Origin: Aurantiochytrium sp. KH105
Taxonomy: Eukaryota; Sar; Bigyra; Thraustochytrida; Thraustochytriidae
Direction of reading: 5' to 3'
Assembly (NCBI GenBank): GCA_003116975.1
Contig: BGKB01000029.1
Span: 1 to 64,000, forward strand
DNA: 64,000 nt
The notes under the pieces were generated by a model. The model saw nothing but the letters and a program-made list of their open reading frames with translations, did no database searches and was not told the origin of the DNA. Of this stretch, positions 41,701 through 49,941 are shown in pieces (position 1 is the first letter of the stretch; each line of letters begins with the position of its first letter). The position numbers and the translations under genes are program-made.

Positions 41701-44615
41701 TTGCCCCTAACTGTTGGTGGTCGAGCTGGAGCTTTATCAATCGGTTCGTGCTGCAGTTCCTTATGCCCATCATTTACGCTTGTCTTCAAGGTTTGGTGTA
41801 CTACCTTGGAAGTCTGCATGTAAAGTATCAACAGAGGCGACTGGAACGCTCTCCGTCTGAGGTGACGCCGCCGTTGCCGGGCAAAAGAAGTGGTGGCGGG
41901 ATCTCAACGACACATTCCGAACAAACGATTCTCGATAGAGCAGAGGTGGGCGCGAGGCTGCGCGAGCGTTTTGGGATGCTCAAGGCAGCTGCAAAGCGCA
42001 TTTTGTTGTACTTTGATCTTCCCGACACCGAGGAGGACCTCGCATCGCTCCGGAACAAGTCCATCGGCCTTGCGTTTAACTTTTGCTTCATCGCGTATCC
42101 TTCGCTCGTGGTCATTCTCCTCGAGCCTCTTTCGTGTATTGAGCTTGCCGATGGTTCGATCGTGATGCAGGCTTCGCCAGACATTGTATGTTGGGAAAGC
42201 TACCATATCTACTCGCTGGTCATTTGGAGTGTTTTGGGCATTTTGATTTACATCATTGGCATTCCTGCATTGCAACTTTACATTCTCATCATTGCAGAGT
42301 CGCGAGACCTCAAGGCCGACCCGACGTTTTTGGAACGTTTTGGGTGGATGTACAGCGACTTTCGCCAAGAGGTTTACAAGTGGGAGTGTCTGCTTACCTT
42401 TAGGCGATTCGCCTTTGCCATGATTTTGGTTGTGGGCTCTGGCGACGGGTACATTCAGGCCACGATTGGATGTCTCGTTGTGGTGTTCTGCCTCGCCTTG
42501 CAAGTGATGCACCAGCCGTTTCTCTCGCGCCGTCTTAATATTCTGGACCAGACGGGACTTTTCGGCTCATTCTTGTACATTTTTCTGGGAGTTATCTTCA
42601 CAGCGTACAACGAGGAATCGAGCGCGCTGTTGGAGTTTTCCGATCCCTCGACGACGGTGTCGATTCTCGCTTGGCTTTTGATGCTGGTGACACTCGGTAT
42701 TGTTGTGCTGGGCATGTTCATCTCTTATCTAGATGCTCGCGATTATCTGCGCGTCGTCAAGGCAGAGGCGCAGCTCCTTATGCAGGGTCAGACGGAATCT
42801 GTGTCGCTTGTCCGAACGGTTCGCCGTCAAGCCGATACGAGGTCTGTTTCAGATGTGATGGGCATTTTGGGAAATCTGAACCTTGCGGCGGCCTCGCCAG
42901 CGGGACAGTCGCCTTCTTCGTCAGGCTCGCCTTCGTCTCGAGGTGCTGCGCTTCTCGGAAATGTGCTTTTACGAGGATCGAGTAAGGCAAAGAATACCGA
43001 TGGAAGTGCGCGAACTGACAAGGGTTGGAAGCTTCAGAATATGCTCACAAAGCGAGCCAGCGGCGCGTCCTCCTCCGATCTTGATTCTCTGACGAGGTCC
43101 AACCCCAGCTTGTTGGGCTCTGCCGGCAATCGGTCGAGCACCGCACTCGAAGTCGGGGATGAAGACAGCAACGGAGATGGTAGCGGACACTTGGGACTCC
43201 GCGATCGCGTGGGCGCCTCGACCGCGGCAGGCCTGGACCTCGAAGCTCAGGACGACATGGAGGCGCTGCCTCCTTTGGTAGCTGTTCCGCCTGGGTCCAA
43301 TCTTTCCATACATAAGGCGCCTCCCGGGGTAATGATGTCACCTCCGCAAGATGAATCTCCTGTGCGATCGTCAATGCGGTCTTGGTTTGACCTCAACTGG
43401 CGACCGGTCTTGGCCTCGTTGTGCGCAAGGAGATGGCGTTCATCTCACGCGCCGGTGATTGCCGACCCAAGCTTGAGCAGTTTGTTTTCCAAGATTGACT
43501 CGGACGGCACGGGGACCATTAGTCGTCAGGAGCTCCAGGACTACATTACGAATGAGCTTCAGATGGACGGCGAGGCATACCGCGTCCAACTCGACAATCT
43601 TTTTGGCGAGTACGATGTCGATCAAACGGGTCAGATCGATAAGCACGAGTTCGCGGCCCTCATTAATGAGAATGTAGCCGATCTGAAGCGATCCGAGCTC
43701 AAGAACGCGATTAAGTCGAAACATCTGACGCGGTGGACGCTCTCGGACCTCTGCTCGCCACTCCAGACGACGCTATTTTTTGAGCTGGATGCCATGTCAC
43801 GCAATGTCATCAAGAATGATGGACCTGTCTCCGTGTATCGGGGTACGAGGATGGCCCGTTTCTATCGCAAGCTCATGCGGTCGTATCCGTTTCTTCTGGA
43901 TTGGCTCATGGTTGCTGACGAATCCGACTTGCACGCCTTCTCGCGCATGATTCGTCAGTGGCAAGAGGCGGAGGACTTTGTTACTCACCGTGGCACGTTG
44001 AGTCGCATTGTGCTCCCGCAATATCAGGCTCCGTTTGCATTCTGGATGCTGAACAAGGCAACCGAGAAGGATCGTCTGGTTTTTCAGGCAGTGATGACGA
44101 GTATCCTAACTGCGTCAAGACCCGATCTACCTGTATACGAGAACTTTCGCGGTACGAGCGGCGGTTTGCGCGGAGCATATATGAATACGAGCTCTGCCGC
44201 CGCTACGCATCGCGTAAAGCACGAACATGAGATCGCTGCAGCCCGTGGTATTCAGCGGTTCTATCGCCAGTACAAGAAGCGACGCGAGATGCGTCAAGCT
44301 TTGATGGATGCCGCGAGGCTTGCAGAAATCGCAGACCACGAAGCCTACGCTAATCGTTCTTACAGATCGAAGGACATCGGCCACGATGGTGGCCATGATG
44401 GTGGTGATGATGGTGATGATGATGATGACACACAACACAGCCAAGATGGGGGTGGCAGCGACAGCGATGCCAACACGAGCAGCGACGATGAAAATAACGA
44501 CAACGACACCATCACGCATGAAGATGTTGATGAAGGGGAACCAAAGAGTTTCGACAGCGATGACGACGACGACAGCGGATCGCAGGGGAGAGACGTCGCA
44601 TTGACTCTTGTTTGA
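35706..44615 (+). CDS. Giant receptor-like membrane protein, EF-hand and IQ motif
   Basis: About 2,969 residues in one exon. Signal peptide MALVATLALASIGVGPAVAQ. The extracellular part (~1,900 residues) has a LamG/concanavalin-like domain (about 35-145), a further LamG-like segment around 600-720, a cadherin-like repeat (about 780-860), a discoidin-like region (about 1097-1255), EGF-like Cys clusters (about 1460-1560), and Cys-rich ephrin-receptor/GCC2-GCC3-type repeats (about 1631-1918, e.g. CEVGSFAPQEGLTQCILC). At least six membrane segments lie between about 1928 and 2340. The cytoplasmic part has two EF hands (about 2593-2660; DSDGTGTISRQEL and DVDQTGQIDKHEF), an IQ-like helix (about 2843, GIQRFYRQYKKRREM) and an Asp-rich tail. 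A calcium-regulated surface receptor or channel is inferred. Start chosen at 35706 for the signal peptide; an upstream in-frame ATG exists at 35550. Confidence 0.85.
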   Translation: MALVATLALASIGVGPAVAQAVPLVPPQAGAGGFALWLPNEDATLAGEVEHPEWGEELTVEMWAFIPSYALISQEYVLAELGTDWRLALNADGLVWQVQNDEVSKTHAEAEVLPGVWNHIAATYGPNNMSIIVNGDALPADVEPTFTFFSRSVASAPAAPAQDNSWENAGCRAVGGGLAQGEILDCVLPFRNRGERTVECLPFNSTDSRDDPLYDSDVQLVSGLGLWCATVSRYTSGRADDWGFCDCPFLANSSYAARSGLVGDNLQTLGTLSPTDTRQVAYSASVDAINTTTMNFVVVDLEDNATSIPEQVRLARSAEQFSVLLVANRTIPTRDIVQEVADIGADTVLVLWTGEVALYPAIVNDGLTCLQTQRVQEASSGALGSSYRCASEGAALFGTDEYEGEASSQVDAATDCATYPFDTFDAANAFDADTSTSWIVEAPEEPLDESAEMLSLLYTYASPQNWSRVHRYALGKPSLDTASAPQAWTLEALVYDATGIYEDWVVLDEQSGLVWASEDEVRWFSIANATAKLGAGALVSSFRLRINAVSSSAAYVGLSELGVFASSATDTSNVDFYKDGILNATSWYAPRNALLGLSLDIPVWALSATASPDAEDLLESIYAANAPASIDFVVTIAPYEASILSGRRPLPDRGTLTAGRGMIGVIDNLRVWNVTRSTSDIRTTAPLTFGTALTSSSDYEEAAEGLVLEWSMDELVSTPSSDYASAVCAAPLAADENYVSSSTSSATLVSGELAGGAALVPSSANLTGADMVVVLASTADRRIDVDLTGFVPSEPSNERYNVALHDRPSRGSLENVQLNDPDDLERDVLVSLGSLRYVRDRNVGSEVSDEFSFRLVASRSGTRYIARVVILFEPDVSLSIAEFQAEGGELAPLIVAWPQPGFEVAMATIDADLPTYRLATTTDTGGSFYVLAEADMVRSCLVENQGTSFARDAVLILDLISLDRSNLGDGVVSISISVEATRSSESTVASSLTVSAAVSVQDMEPIVPDETSLDFTEDTRSTGVSLQLESSTAQSIFRIQKWPAFYTLIQADSGETLAETSAASIQQFAAKTLRFSSQFASCDSCAIFGDPLCDIGKSCRASSSWSADQLVGAPDIYPDTRDDPRGWKPRRENGGSEFVELELSTAVFVSAVEVYEVLNPGSIMQIKVAAEYLDENSRCYQNITSGQNVCEDLTQWTTLWSQEESALASLSAGLKARIFIPDVCPSKLAVRYLRLELNTTQIPGWHVLDAIRVSGTSSLSPGLVTDASGKIRVRPIEGIFADDALEYTASDCQLESSNARVELLQEALTTGAQSTENGAASTDVFAQKPQILVPRWMNRTASVQSVPFEWDFLQEDLIERLEQSEGSTIPSSLQLGLAVEGGPVATILPSSATSTSAELTLAEILAPDRISSGEVSKVIIEATFRGFVVNDKEREALYRVEANLTLDCYQAFDDESQSLGRCAENRGVLAGECQDVWNTGRTLKTRRCSCYSDPALARLVAGEACELTMWNTCNGRGQPLVDTSTGNARCICFDDSLFGGQFCEKRSGPVASLEDLVAEVEAMKEEILLLVELDGLAVAVEEPFVALVLSEEGSDEESRRLLDEGYNESFAGYTTLAVFNLTEQMDPTDTCNDHGRPTSTGDCICDGFYEQPDCFTEASCEPGEYIVRVQNPQWTNTSDDSIPEEIGECRVCEPGYSCDSRVRTECEAGTFAHEAGMYACRDQCEDQGHFMELNASAINGIQCTICPLGSRCDGRNATLCEVGSFAPQEGLTQCILCNRISTKLYADTTGLAACLECPANTERINSDGVDISECVCEYEYWNGLAYDTNRTGVACQTCPENGHCPGNTKNAYDAAPPYANVSPFPLPGFWGDPAAPSRFFECEDAENCLGTDEFLCSNGTEGIFCFKCRDGWYSLGECNECPGGGGTAADAAFVIFCWGGVIAAWVILNILSNEVRALDLVLLYTQIVGIAQDFDLYWPDPVNLLNTPFEITGFEIDYFAPNCWWSSWSFINRFVLQFLMPIIYACLQGLVYYLGSLHVKYQQRRLERSPSEVTPPLPGKRSGGGISTTHSEQTILDRAEVGARLRERFGMLKAAAKRILLYFDLPDTEEDLASLRNKSIGLAFNFCFIAYPSLVVILLEPLSCIELADGSIVMQASPDIVCWESYHIYSLVIWSVLGILIYIIGIPALQLYILIIAESRDLKADPTFLERFGWMYSDFRQEVYKWECLLTFRRFAFAMILVVGSGDGYIQATIGCLVVVFCLALQVMHQPFLSRRLNILDQTGLFGSFLYIFLGVIFTAYNEESSALLEFSDPSTTVSILAWLLMLVTLGIVVLGMFISYLDARDYLRVVKAEAQLLMQGQTESVSLVRTVRRQADTRSVSDVMGILGNLNLAAASPAGQSPSSSGSPSSRGAALLGNVLLRGSSKAKNTDGSARTDKGWKLQNMLTKRASGASSSDLDSLTRSNPSLLGSAGNRSSTALEVGDEDSNGDGSGHLGLRDRVGASTAAGLDLEAQDDMEALPPLVAVPPGSNLSIHKAPPGVMMSPPQDESPVRSSMRSWFDLNWRPVLASLCARRWRSSHAPVIADPSLSSLFSKIDSDGTGTISRQELQDYITNELQMDGEAYRVQLDNLFGEYDVDQTGQIDKHEFAALINENVADLKRSELKNAIKSKHLTRWTLSDLCSPLQTTLFFELDAMSRNVIKNDGPVSVYRGTRMARFYRKLMRSYPFLLDWLMVADESDLHAFSRMIRQWQEAEDFVTHRGTLSRIVLPQYQAPFAFWMLNKATEKDRLVFQAVMTSILTASRPDLPVYENFRGTSGGLRGAYMNTSSAAATHRVKHEHEIAAARGIQRFYRQYKKRREMRQALMDAARLAEIADHEAYANRSYRSKDIGHDGGHDGGDDGDDDDDTQHSQDGGGSDSDANTSSDDENNDNDTITHEDVDEGEPKSFDSDDDDDSGSQGRDVALTLV

Positions 44616-44749
44616 TGAATTCATGATGGTAGAAAGAAGAAAAGAAAAACATGTAAAATTATATGTTCACGCGTGCGGGCCGAGGCAAAAGAGGAAGGCG
44701 GAACGCAATACGCCCGCTCTCATACCTGGCCTATGAGTCGCTGATTGAA
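44616..44749. other. Short convergent spacer
   Basis: 134 bp separate the stop codons of the receptor-like gene and the coiled-coil gene, so their 3' untranslated regions probably overlap. Confidence 0.5.
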
Positions 44750-45721
44750 TTAGGCGGTGGCAGCAGCAGCGGCCGCCTTTTCCTTGCGAGCGAGCTCCTT
44801 CTCCGCCTTCTTGCGGAGAGCCTGAAGGTCCTTGCGCTTTTGCTGTGCAGTCTCGCGCTCCTTGGCAGCAGCACGGCGCTGTTTCGTGGCATTGGTACGA
44901 GAAGACTTTGCGGTGGAAAGGGACTTTGCGGCAAAGGCCTTGGCTTTGTCAGCCTCGGCACGGGCCTCGACGGCCTCCATGCGCTCGCGGTCGGCGTTCT
45001 GCCGCGCAACTTCACATTCCTCGAGCGCCCGCTCGGCATCGACTCGGGCAGCCTCGTATGGCTTGCGCGCTTTCTTTGCCTCAAAACGCGCGCCCTTGGC
45101 AGCCTGAATAAGCGGCGCCTGGCGGCGAAGAAGAGCCTGGTTCGTAAGTCGAGCCTTTTGCAACGGCATCGGGTCTTCCTGCTCGAGCGTGGAGATTTGA
45201 TGCTTTGCCTTGCTTGACTCCACTTGGCCGTGAGTGTCTTGGTCGTCGGCGATGCCCTGCAGCCGTTCGATTTCCTCTTCCTTGGCTCGCTCCTGTTCGT
45301 CAATGTCGGCAATGCTGGCCTTGATCTCTTCCTCGAGAGCCTCGAGCTCGGCCTCCTTCTTCGCGGCCTCATCTTCAGCTGCGGCAAAGGCCTTTTCATT
45401 ACGCTTTGCCTCGGCCTCGGCTTCTTTGAGCACCGCAAGGCGTTCCTTGAGCTCAGCGTCTGCCTCTTCGGCCTCCCGCTCCTCCTTGAGCGCGACCTCG
45501 TTCGCGTCTGCGGCAAGCTTGGCCGCGCGCGCCGCCTTCTCCTCCAGTTCTAGGGCTTCGGCTTCGAGGTCCAGGATGGCCTCCTCGCGCTCAAGCGCCG
45601 CCGTCTCGGCCTCGCGGGCTGCATTCTCCTCCGCCACGATGCCGTCCACGTCGTCCAGGTCGAACTCGAGCCCGCCGCGCCCGGAGAAGCTCGTCCACAG
45701 TCTGTTCAGGAGGGCCGCCAT
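44750..45721 (-). CDS. Coiled-coil protein, unknown
   Basis: 323 residues. The N-terminus MAALLNRLWTSFSGRGG is hydrophobic and amphipathic. From about residue 30 on, the sequence is almost continuous Ala/Glu/Lys heptads (LEREEAILDLEAEALELEEK), forming two long coiled coils with a short break near residues 175-205 (around EQEDPMPLQKARL). The C-terminus is Ala/Lys-rich (EKAAAAAATA). Strong composition bias means similarity to other coiled coils would not show function. Starting further upstream adds only Arg/Cys-rich sequence without an ATG, so MAALL is the start. Confidence 0.7.
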   Translation of the reverse strand: MAALLNRLWTSFSGRGGLEFDLDDVDGIVAEENAAREAETAALEREEAILDLEAEALELEEKAARAAKLAADANEVALKEEREAEEADAELKERLAVLKEAEAEAKRNEKAFAAAEDEAAKKEAELEALEEEIKASIADIDEQERAKEEEIERLQGIADDQDTHGQVESSKAKHQISTLEQEDPMPLQKARLTNQALLRRQAPLIQAAKGARFEAKKARKPYEAARVDAERALEECEVARQNADRERMEAVEARAEADKAKAFAAKSLSTAKSSRTNATKQRRAAAKERETAQQKRKDLQALRKKAEKELARKEKAAAAAATA

Positions 45722-47034
45722 CGTCCCGCCCCGCTCCGTCCCGCTCCGCGCGCCGCCGAAACCTTGCCCGCGTGCCTGCCTGCCTGCCTGCCTGCCTGCC
45801 TCCGTTGCCCGTCTGCCGCGGCCCTGCCGCGCGAGACGCTGCTGGAGCTTCGCCAAGCCACGCCACGCCGAGACCCGTACGGTACTCGTGCACGTGCCGC
45901 AGCCCGCGGCACGTGCACAAAGCAGACAGACGCACAGACGACACACAGCATACTATCCTCTAATACTGCCCCTTGGACGAGCCCAACGGCGGCGGCGGGC
46001 AGTACCGGCGGCGCGCCCGCCGGAGCTCTCGGCCCGGCCCTGCATACCTTCGCGGGCGCAGCGTGGTCTCGACGGCCCGCGTCGCGCTGCCTGCCACGGC
46101 CGCGGAGAGAGAAGGGGCCCGGCGGCGCAGGCTCTGCAGGCAGTGCTCGCGAAAGAGAGTCGGGGAGGAGGAGAAATCACGGTGGTGCTCGTTATGTATA
46201 GTGCTATACTAAACCGGTAGTAGACTAGGCAGAGCGATACCTTCCCGACCGGACGGCGCAACGCACGTCCTGCCCTGGGCCGGACCTCTTCGCGCCGCGA
46301 TGCGCCCTGCTTTGTTTCTCCGGCTTGCGTCACCGTCGCGATGCATTTGCTGGAGTCGAGTCGAGTCGAGTCGAGTCGTCTCTGGCCGTGTCGTGCCGCG
46401 TCGTCTTGGGTTGTGATGATATCTTATGTCGGAGTGTACGAGCTAGACCCTATACTAGGAAAGGCACGAGGGATCGATCAGCTACTGCTGCTGCAAGCGG
46501 ACCAAGCCAGAGGCGGCGCACACTCGCGCAATCAATCACGACTCCGCGTGCCGCCACCCCCTGGTCCTCGGAAGTCATCATGCAATTGATTGGTCGATTG
46601 GTTGGAATGGTTGATTGATTGGTTGATTGATAGTGGCGAGACATAGATAGCTGAATGGTTTACATGAGGACATCGATCAATGGCGGCATGAGCGAGCGAG
46701 TCACTGCCAACTAACCGCCAGGACCCGCGCAGCAAACAAACAAAGTGAACCTCAATGTCCGATTGAACTTCAAAGTGAACCTCAAAGTCCGAACTTGAAC
46801 TTCAAGTTCCGAATGACGGTCGAAGACCGCTTCAACGGATACATGGGCTGATTGCGAACTGATCGATGAGCATCTATCTCCATGGTACCCGGGAAGAAAG
46901 AGAGACAGACGCGCGCATCGTCGAGCGCGCAAGAGCGACGAGCGCGACCAAGAGTATATTACTTGCTTGCGTGGGGAGCATCGCGGACGAGAGCTCGAGA
47001 GCTATAGCTTCTCGCTCCCGCTTGGCGTCCAGAA
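45722..47034. promoter_or_regulatory. 1.3-kb divergent region with several tandem repeats
   Basis: Between the coiled-coil gene (minus) and the WD40 gene (plus). Features: TGCC units at 45773-45800, GAGTC units at 46353-46378, an ATTGATTGGT-rich stretch at 46585-46632, and two 21-bp near-copies of AAAGTGAACCTCAAAGTCCG at 46742 and 46772. No protein-like frame. Confidence 0.55.
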
Positions 47035-49617
47035 ATGAAGACCGAGCTCTCAGAATTTGTCCTGGACCTTGTCGGTGCAGACGCGGCGGAAAGCACGAGC
47101 GGGGGCCTACAGGCGCCACGCATCCTCTGCCAGACCGTCGACGAGGACACGCTCTTCCTAGGTCTAGAGGATGGCCGCCTTGCACACTGCTCCAAAGTCA
47201 CGAATAGCAATCGAGCAAAAGACTCGCTCGTTATCCAAAAGAGTGGCCATGGCGGCGCGATCACATGCCTCCGACTCGTGAGCAATTGCGGAGGCACCGA
47301 CAATGCAACGCGGACGCACAAACTACTTTTCACAGGCTCTGTTGACCGAACCATCAAAGTCTGGTGCCACAAACCTCGCCGACCGGAGCTGGAGTGTATC
47401 CAGACACTCGTTGGACACGGTGGAACCATCACTGCTTTGGAGTTTGGAGGTGGCTTCCTCGCTCAACGCTTGGTAAGCTGCAGCACAGATCGCACAATTC
47501 GCGTGTGGACGACAGTCCCCAATCGTGAACTCCTTCTCCATCCATGGTTCGAGACCGCGCAGATTATCGAGCGCCGGGAATGGATCACGTCTACGGTCCT
47601 CGGACCAGTACGTTGTGAGGACGAAGCCCCGACAATTTATGCAGGCGATAGCACTGGTGGCGTCCTGGTTGTCAATCCAGTCCGGGGAAAATCAGTTCGT
47701 AGGTCATCTACTGCATCTGTAACGAGACAGCGACTCGAACGCCTGCAGACAGGTCTCTCGCGCCCAGGTGCATCGCTGGGCCAAAGAATTTCCGTATCTC
47801 CAGGGTCTACAGACGCAGGATCATCCTCGGAGACTCTAGGCACTTCCTCGTCGTCGCACCTTTATCATGTTGAAAATGCGGAACGCTTTGGGGTCCACGA
47901 TCTGGGCATCTTCGCCATGGAAATGATCAAGCAGCTAAATCTTGTCGTCACGGCAGGCTATGACAACTGCGTCCGTGTGTTTGATGCAGTGGGCCGTGCT
48001 GCATTTCTTTGTATCAAAAATGAGCGAAGGTGCAGATATACAACGATCGCTTGGGATAGCACGCACCATGAATTGCTTTGCGGCGATCAGAACGGGTTCA
48101 TTGAAGTATGGAATATTTATACCGACAAGCGTCTCATGTGTCATCGCATCAGCACAGATGTGCATCGCGATGAAAATGTCATGGCGGAGAGCAAGCGTGG
48201 GGAGGAAGCGAAGACGTCGGGTCTGACGTCGCTTCGAGAGACTACGCAGCGAAGCAGAGACGCCGTCCTCACCTGCACTGTCTTTTGTGAGTCAACGCCC
48301 GGGCACTTTTCAGCTGCGGTCGGCGGTTCCCTGTATACATGGACCATGTTGCGGGATCTAAAGTACAAGGAGCACTCTGGTCATGACGATGCGATTGTCT
48401 CGCTCGTCTGCTTTGACGAAAGCCCTGCCGCACGGTCAACGAGAATATCCGCTCCAAGGTCGATGCCGGAAGGTTCCAATGATCCCGCGGCGACGTCAAA
48501 ATGGGGCCGCGCACGAGAATCCTTTTCGGAGAAAGCCAAACATGGCTTTCAAATCTTTTCCGCTTCTCTAGACAACACGCTTCGGGCATGGGATTGGTAC
48601 GACATGAAGTGTCTCTTTAAACTTCGTGAGCCACAGTCCGAAATGACGTGCTTGACACGGCTTCCTGACTCGGGAATTCTCGCCACCGGCAATGAGGATG
48701 GAACGATTCGTCTATGGTCCTGCGACACCGGCTCCACAATGGTGCTGCGCGGCCATAAGAACACAGTGCTGTGTTTAGACGTCGCCGAGCGTCGTCGACA
48801 CGTCTACCTTTTGAGTGCAGGGTACGATGGAAATGTCGGAATATGGGACGTCACTCTGCGAAGTATGATTCGGCCCAAGCTTGAGTGCATGTTCGAGGCT
48901 CACAAGCCCCTTCGACCGTCGCTTGACGAAACAAATTCGTTGGCAGTTCTGCAACAGGATTGCAATCAGGAGATTCTCTGCATACGGTATAATCCTGCAG
49001 GTTCCTTTCCGGAGGCGACATCATCTGGTCAGCAGCGGCCTGATTCTTTTCTCACCGGCGGAAACGACTGTGTTGTGAGGGTTTGGCACTTTACGTCCTA
49101 TATCCAGCTCTGCGCGCTCGAAGGCCATACCGAACCGATCACATGTCTTGAGATTGATGCTAATTTTGTCATTTCGGGAAGCGATGACGGCTCGGTCCGG
49201 GTTTGGAACCTTGCGAATTTACGCGAGGGCTACGGAATCGCCGTCTTCAGCGCTCATCAGGCTTCAGTACGTGCCATGGTGATTCTGTCGGGCCAGCTTG
49301 GAGCCGCCAACCTCGTCACATGTTCCTTTGATGGCGCGATTCGAGTGTGGGACTACACTGGCGCGGATGGCACGGACGGTAAGTGCTCCAGCGACGTGTT
49401 GGAGTCGAAAAGCTCTGACAGGAGCGTTGATACCGAAGAGAGCAAAAGCACAGCGATTGAAGAGTCGACAGAGGGGCGTCCGCGGCTTCTTAAGGAGTTT
49501 TGCAATTCGGAGCTGCAGTTTCGAACCTTGGCTGTTTGCGAGCGCCACGATCTTGTCGTCGCCGGAACTCAACAGGGAAGGCTCGTCACTCATTCCATGC
49601 GCGAACTCTCGTGCTAA
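47035..49617 (+). CDS. WD40-repeat protein, probably two propellers
   Basis: 860 residues with at least ten WD40 repeats, recognised by blades such as LLFTGSVDRTIKVWCH, RLVSCSTDRTIRVWTT, ILATGNEDGTIRLWSC, FLTGGNDCVVRVWHF, FVISGSDDGSVRVWNL and LVTCSFDGAIRVWDY. Repeat number and spacing suggest two seven-bladed propellers with inserted Ser-rich loops (about residues 225-280 and 375-405). No catalytic domain, F-box or LisH motif is evident, so it is a scaffold of unknown partner. The start is ATG 47035. It converges on the DUF1214 gene, whose stop is 325 bp away. Confidence 0.85.
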   Translation: MKTELSEFVLDLVGADAAESTSGGLQAPRILCQTVDEDTLFLGLEDGRLAHCSKVTNSNRAKDSLVIQKSGHGGAITCLRLVSNCGGTDNATRTHKLLFTGSVDRTIKVWCHKPRRPELECIQTLVGHGGTITALEFGGGFLAQRLVSCSTDRTIRVWTTVPNRELLLHPWFETAQIIERREWITSTVLGPVRCEDEAPTIYAGDSTGGVLVVNPVRGKSVRRSSTASVTRQRLERLQTGLSRPGASLGQRISVSPGSTDAGSSSETLGTSSSSHLYHVENAERFGVHDLGIFAMEMIKQLNLVVTAGYDNCVRVFDAVGRAAFLCIKNERRCRYTTIAWDSTHHELLCGDQNGFIEVWNIYTDKRLMCHRISTDVHRDENVMAESKRGEEAKTSGLTSLRETTQRSRDAVLTCTVFCESTPGHFSAAVGGSLYTWTMLRDLKYKEHSGHDDAIVSLVCFDESPAARSTRISAPRSMPEGSNDPAATSKWGRARESFSEKAKHGFQIFSASLDNTLRAWDWYDMKCLFKLREPQSEMTCLTRLPDSGILATGNEDGTIRLWSCDTGSTMVLRGHKNTVLCLDVAERRRHVYLLSAGYDGNVGIWDVTLRSMIRPKLECMFEAHKPLRPSLDETNSLAVLQQDCNQEILCIRYNPAGSFPEATSSGQQRPDSFLTGGNDCVVRVWHFTSYIQLCALEGHTEPITCLEIDANFVISGSDDGSVRVWNLANLREGYGIAVFSAHQASVRAMVILSGQLGAANLVTCSFDGAIRVWDYTGADGTDGKCSSDVLESKSSDRSVDTEESKSTAIEESTEGRPRLLKEFCNSELQFRTLAVCERHDLVVAGTQQGRLVTHSMRELSC

Positions 49618-49941
49618 AAGCTGTCTCGCGAAGTCCACCTTCTCTTGTAGGTTCATGTTATCGAGTCCCATAAAGCAATGGTGCTATGCAACTGCAAGAA
49701 CGGAAGAAAAAAAGAAGTTGTTAAAAATAACTTTTGTGTGTGTGTAAAAACTTGTGTCTGTATCTAAAAACTTGCATGTAATGCAATGATAGAAGCTTTA
49801 CGATACCCATGAAAGCCATACAGCCCTTCGATTGCGTGCCTGGTGATGGGCCGAATCCAAGCGATAGCCCCTTGCCAGTCAGAGTGTTCTTTGAAGCCCT
49901 TTCTCCGATTGCAGAGATGCTTCGCTCTCGCCCGAATCGAC
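49618..49941. other. Convergent intergenic region
   Basis: AT-rich 3' flanks, with a TGTGTGTG run near 49735 and an imperfect repeat of AAAAACTTGTGT/AAAAACTTGCAT at 49745 and 49767. No gene seen. Confidence 0.5.
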
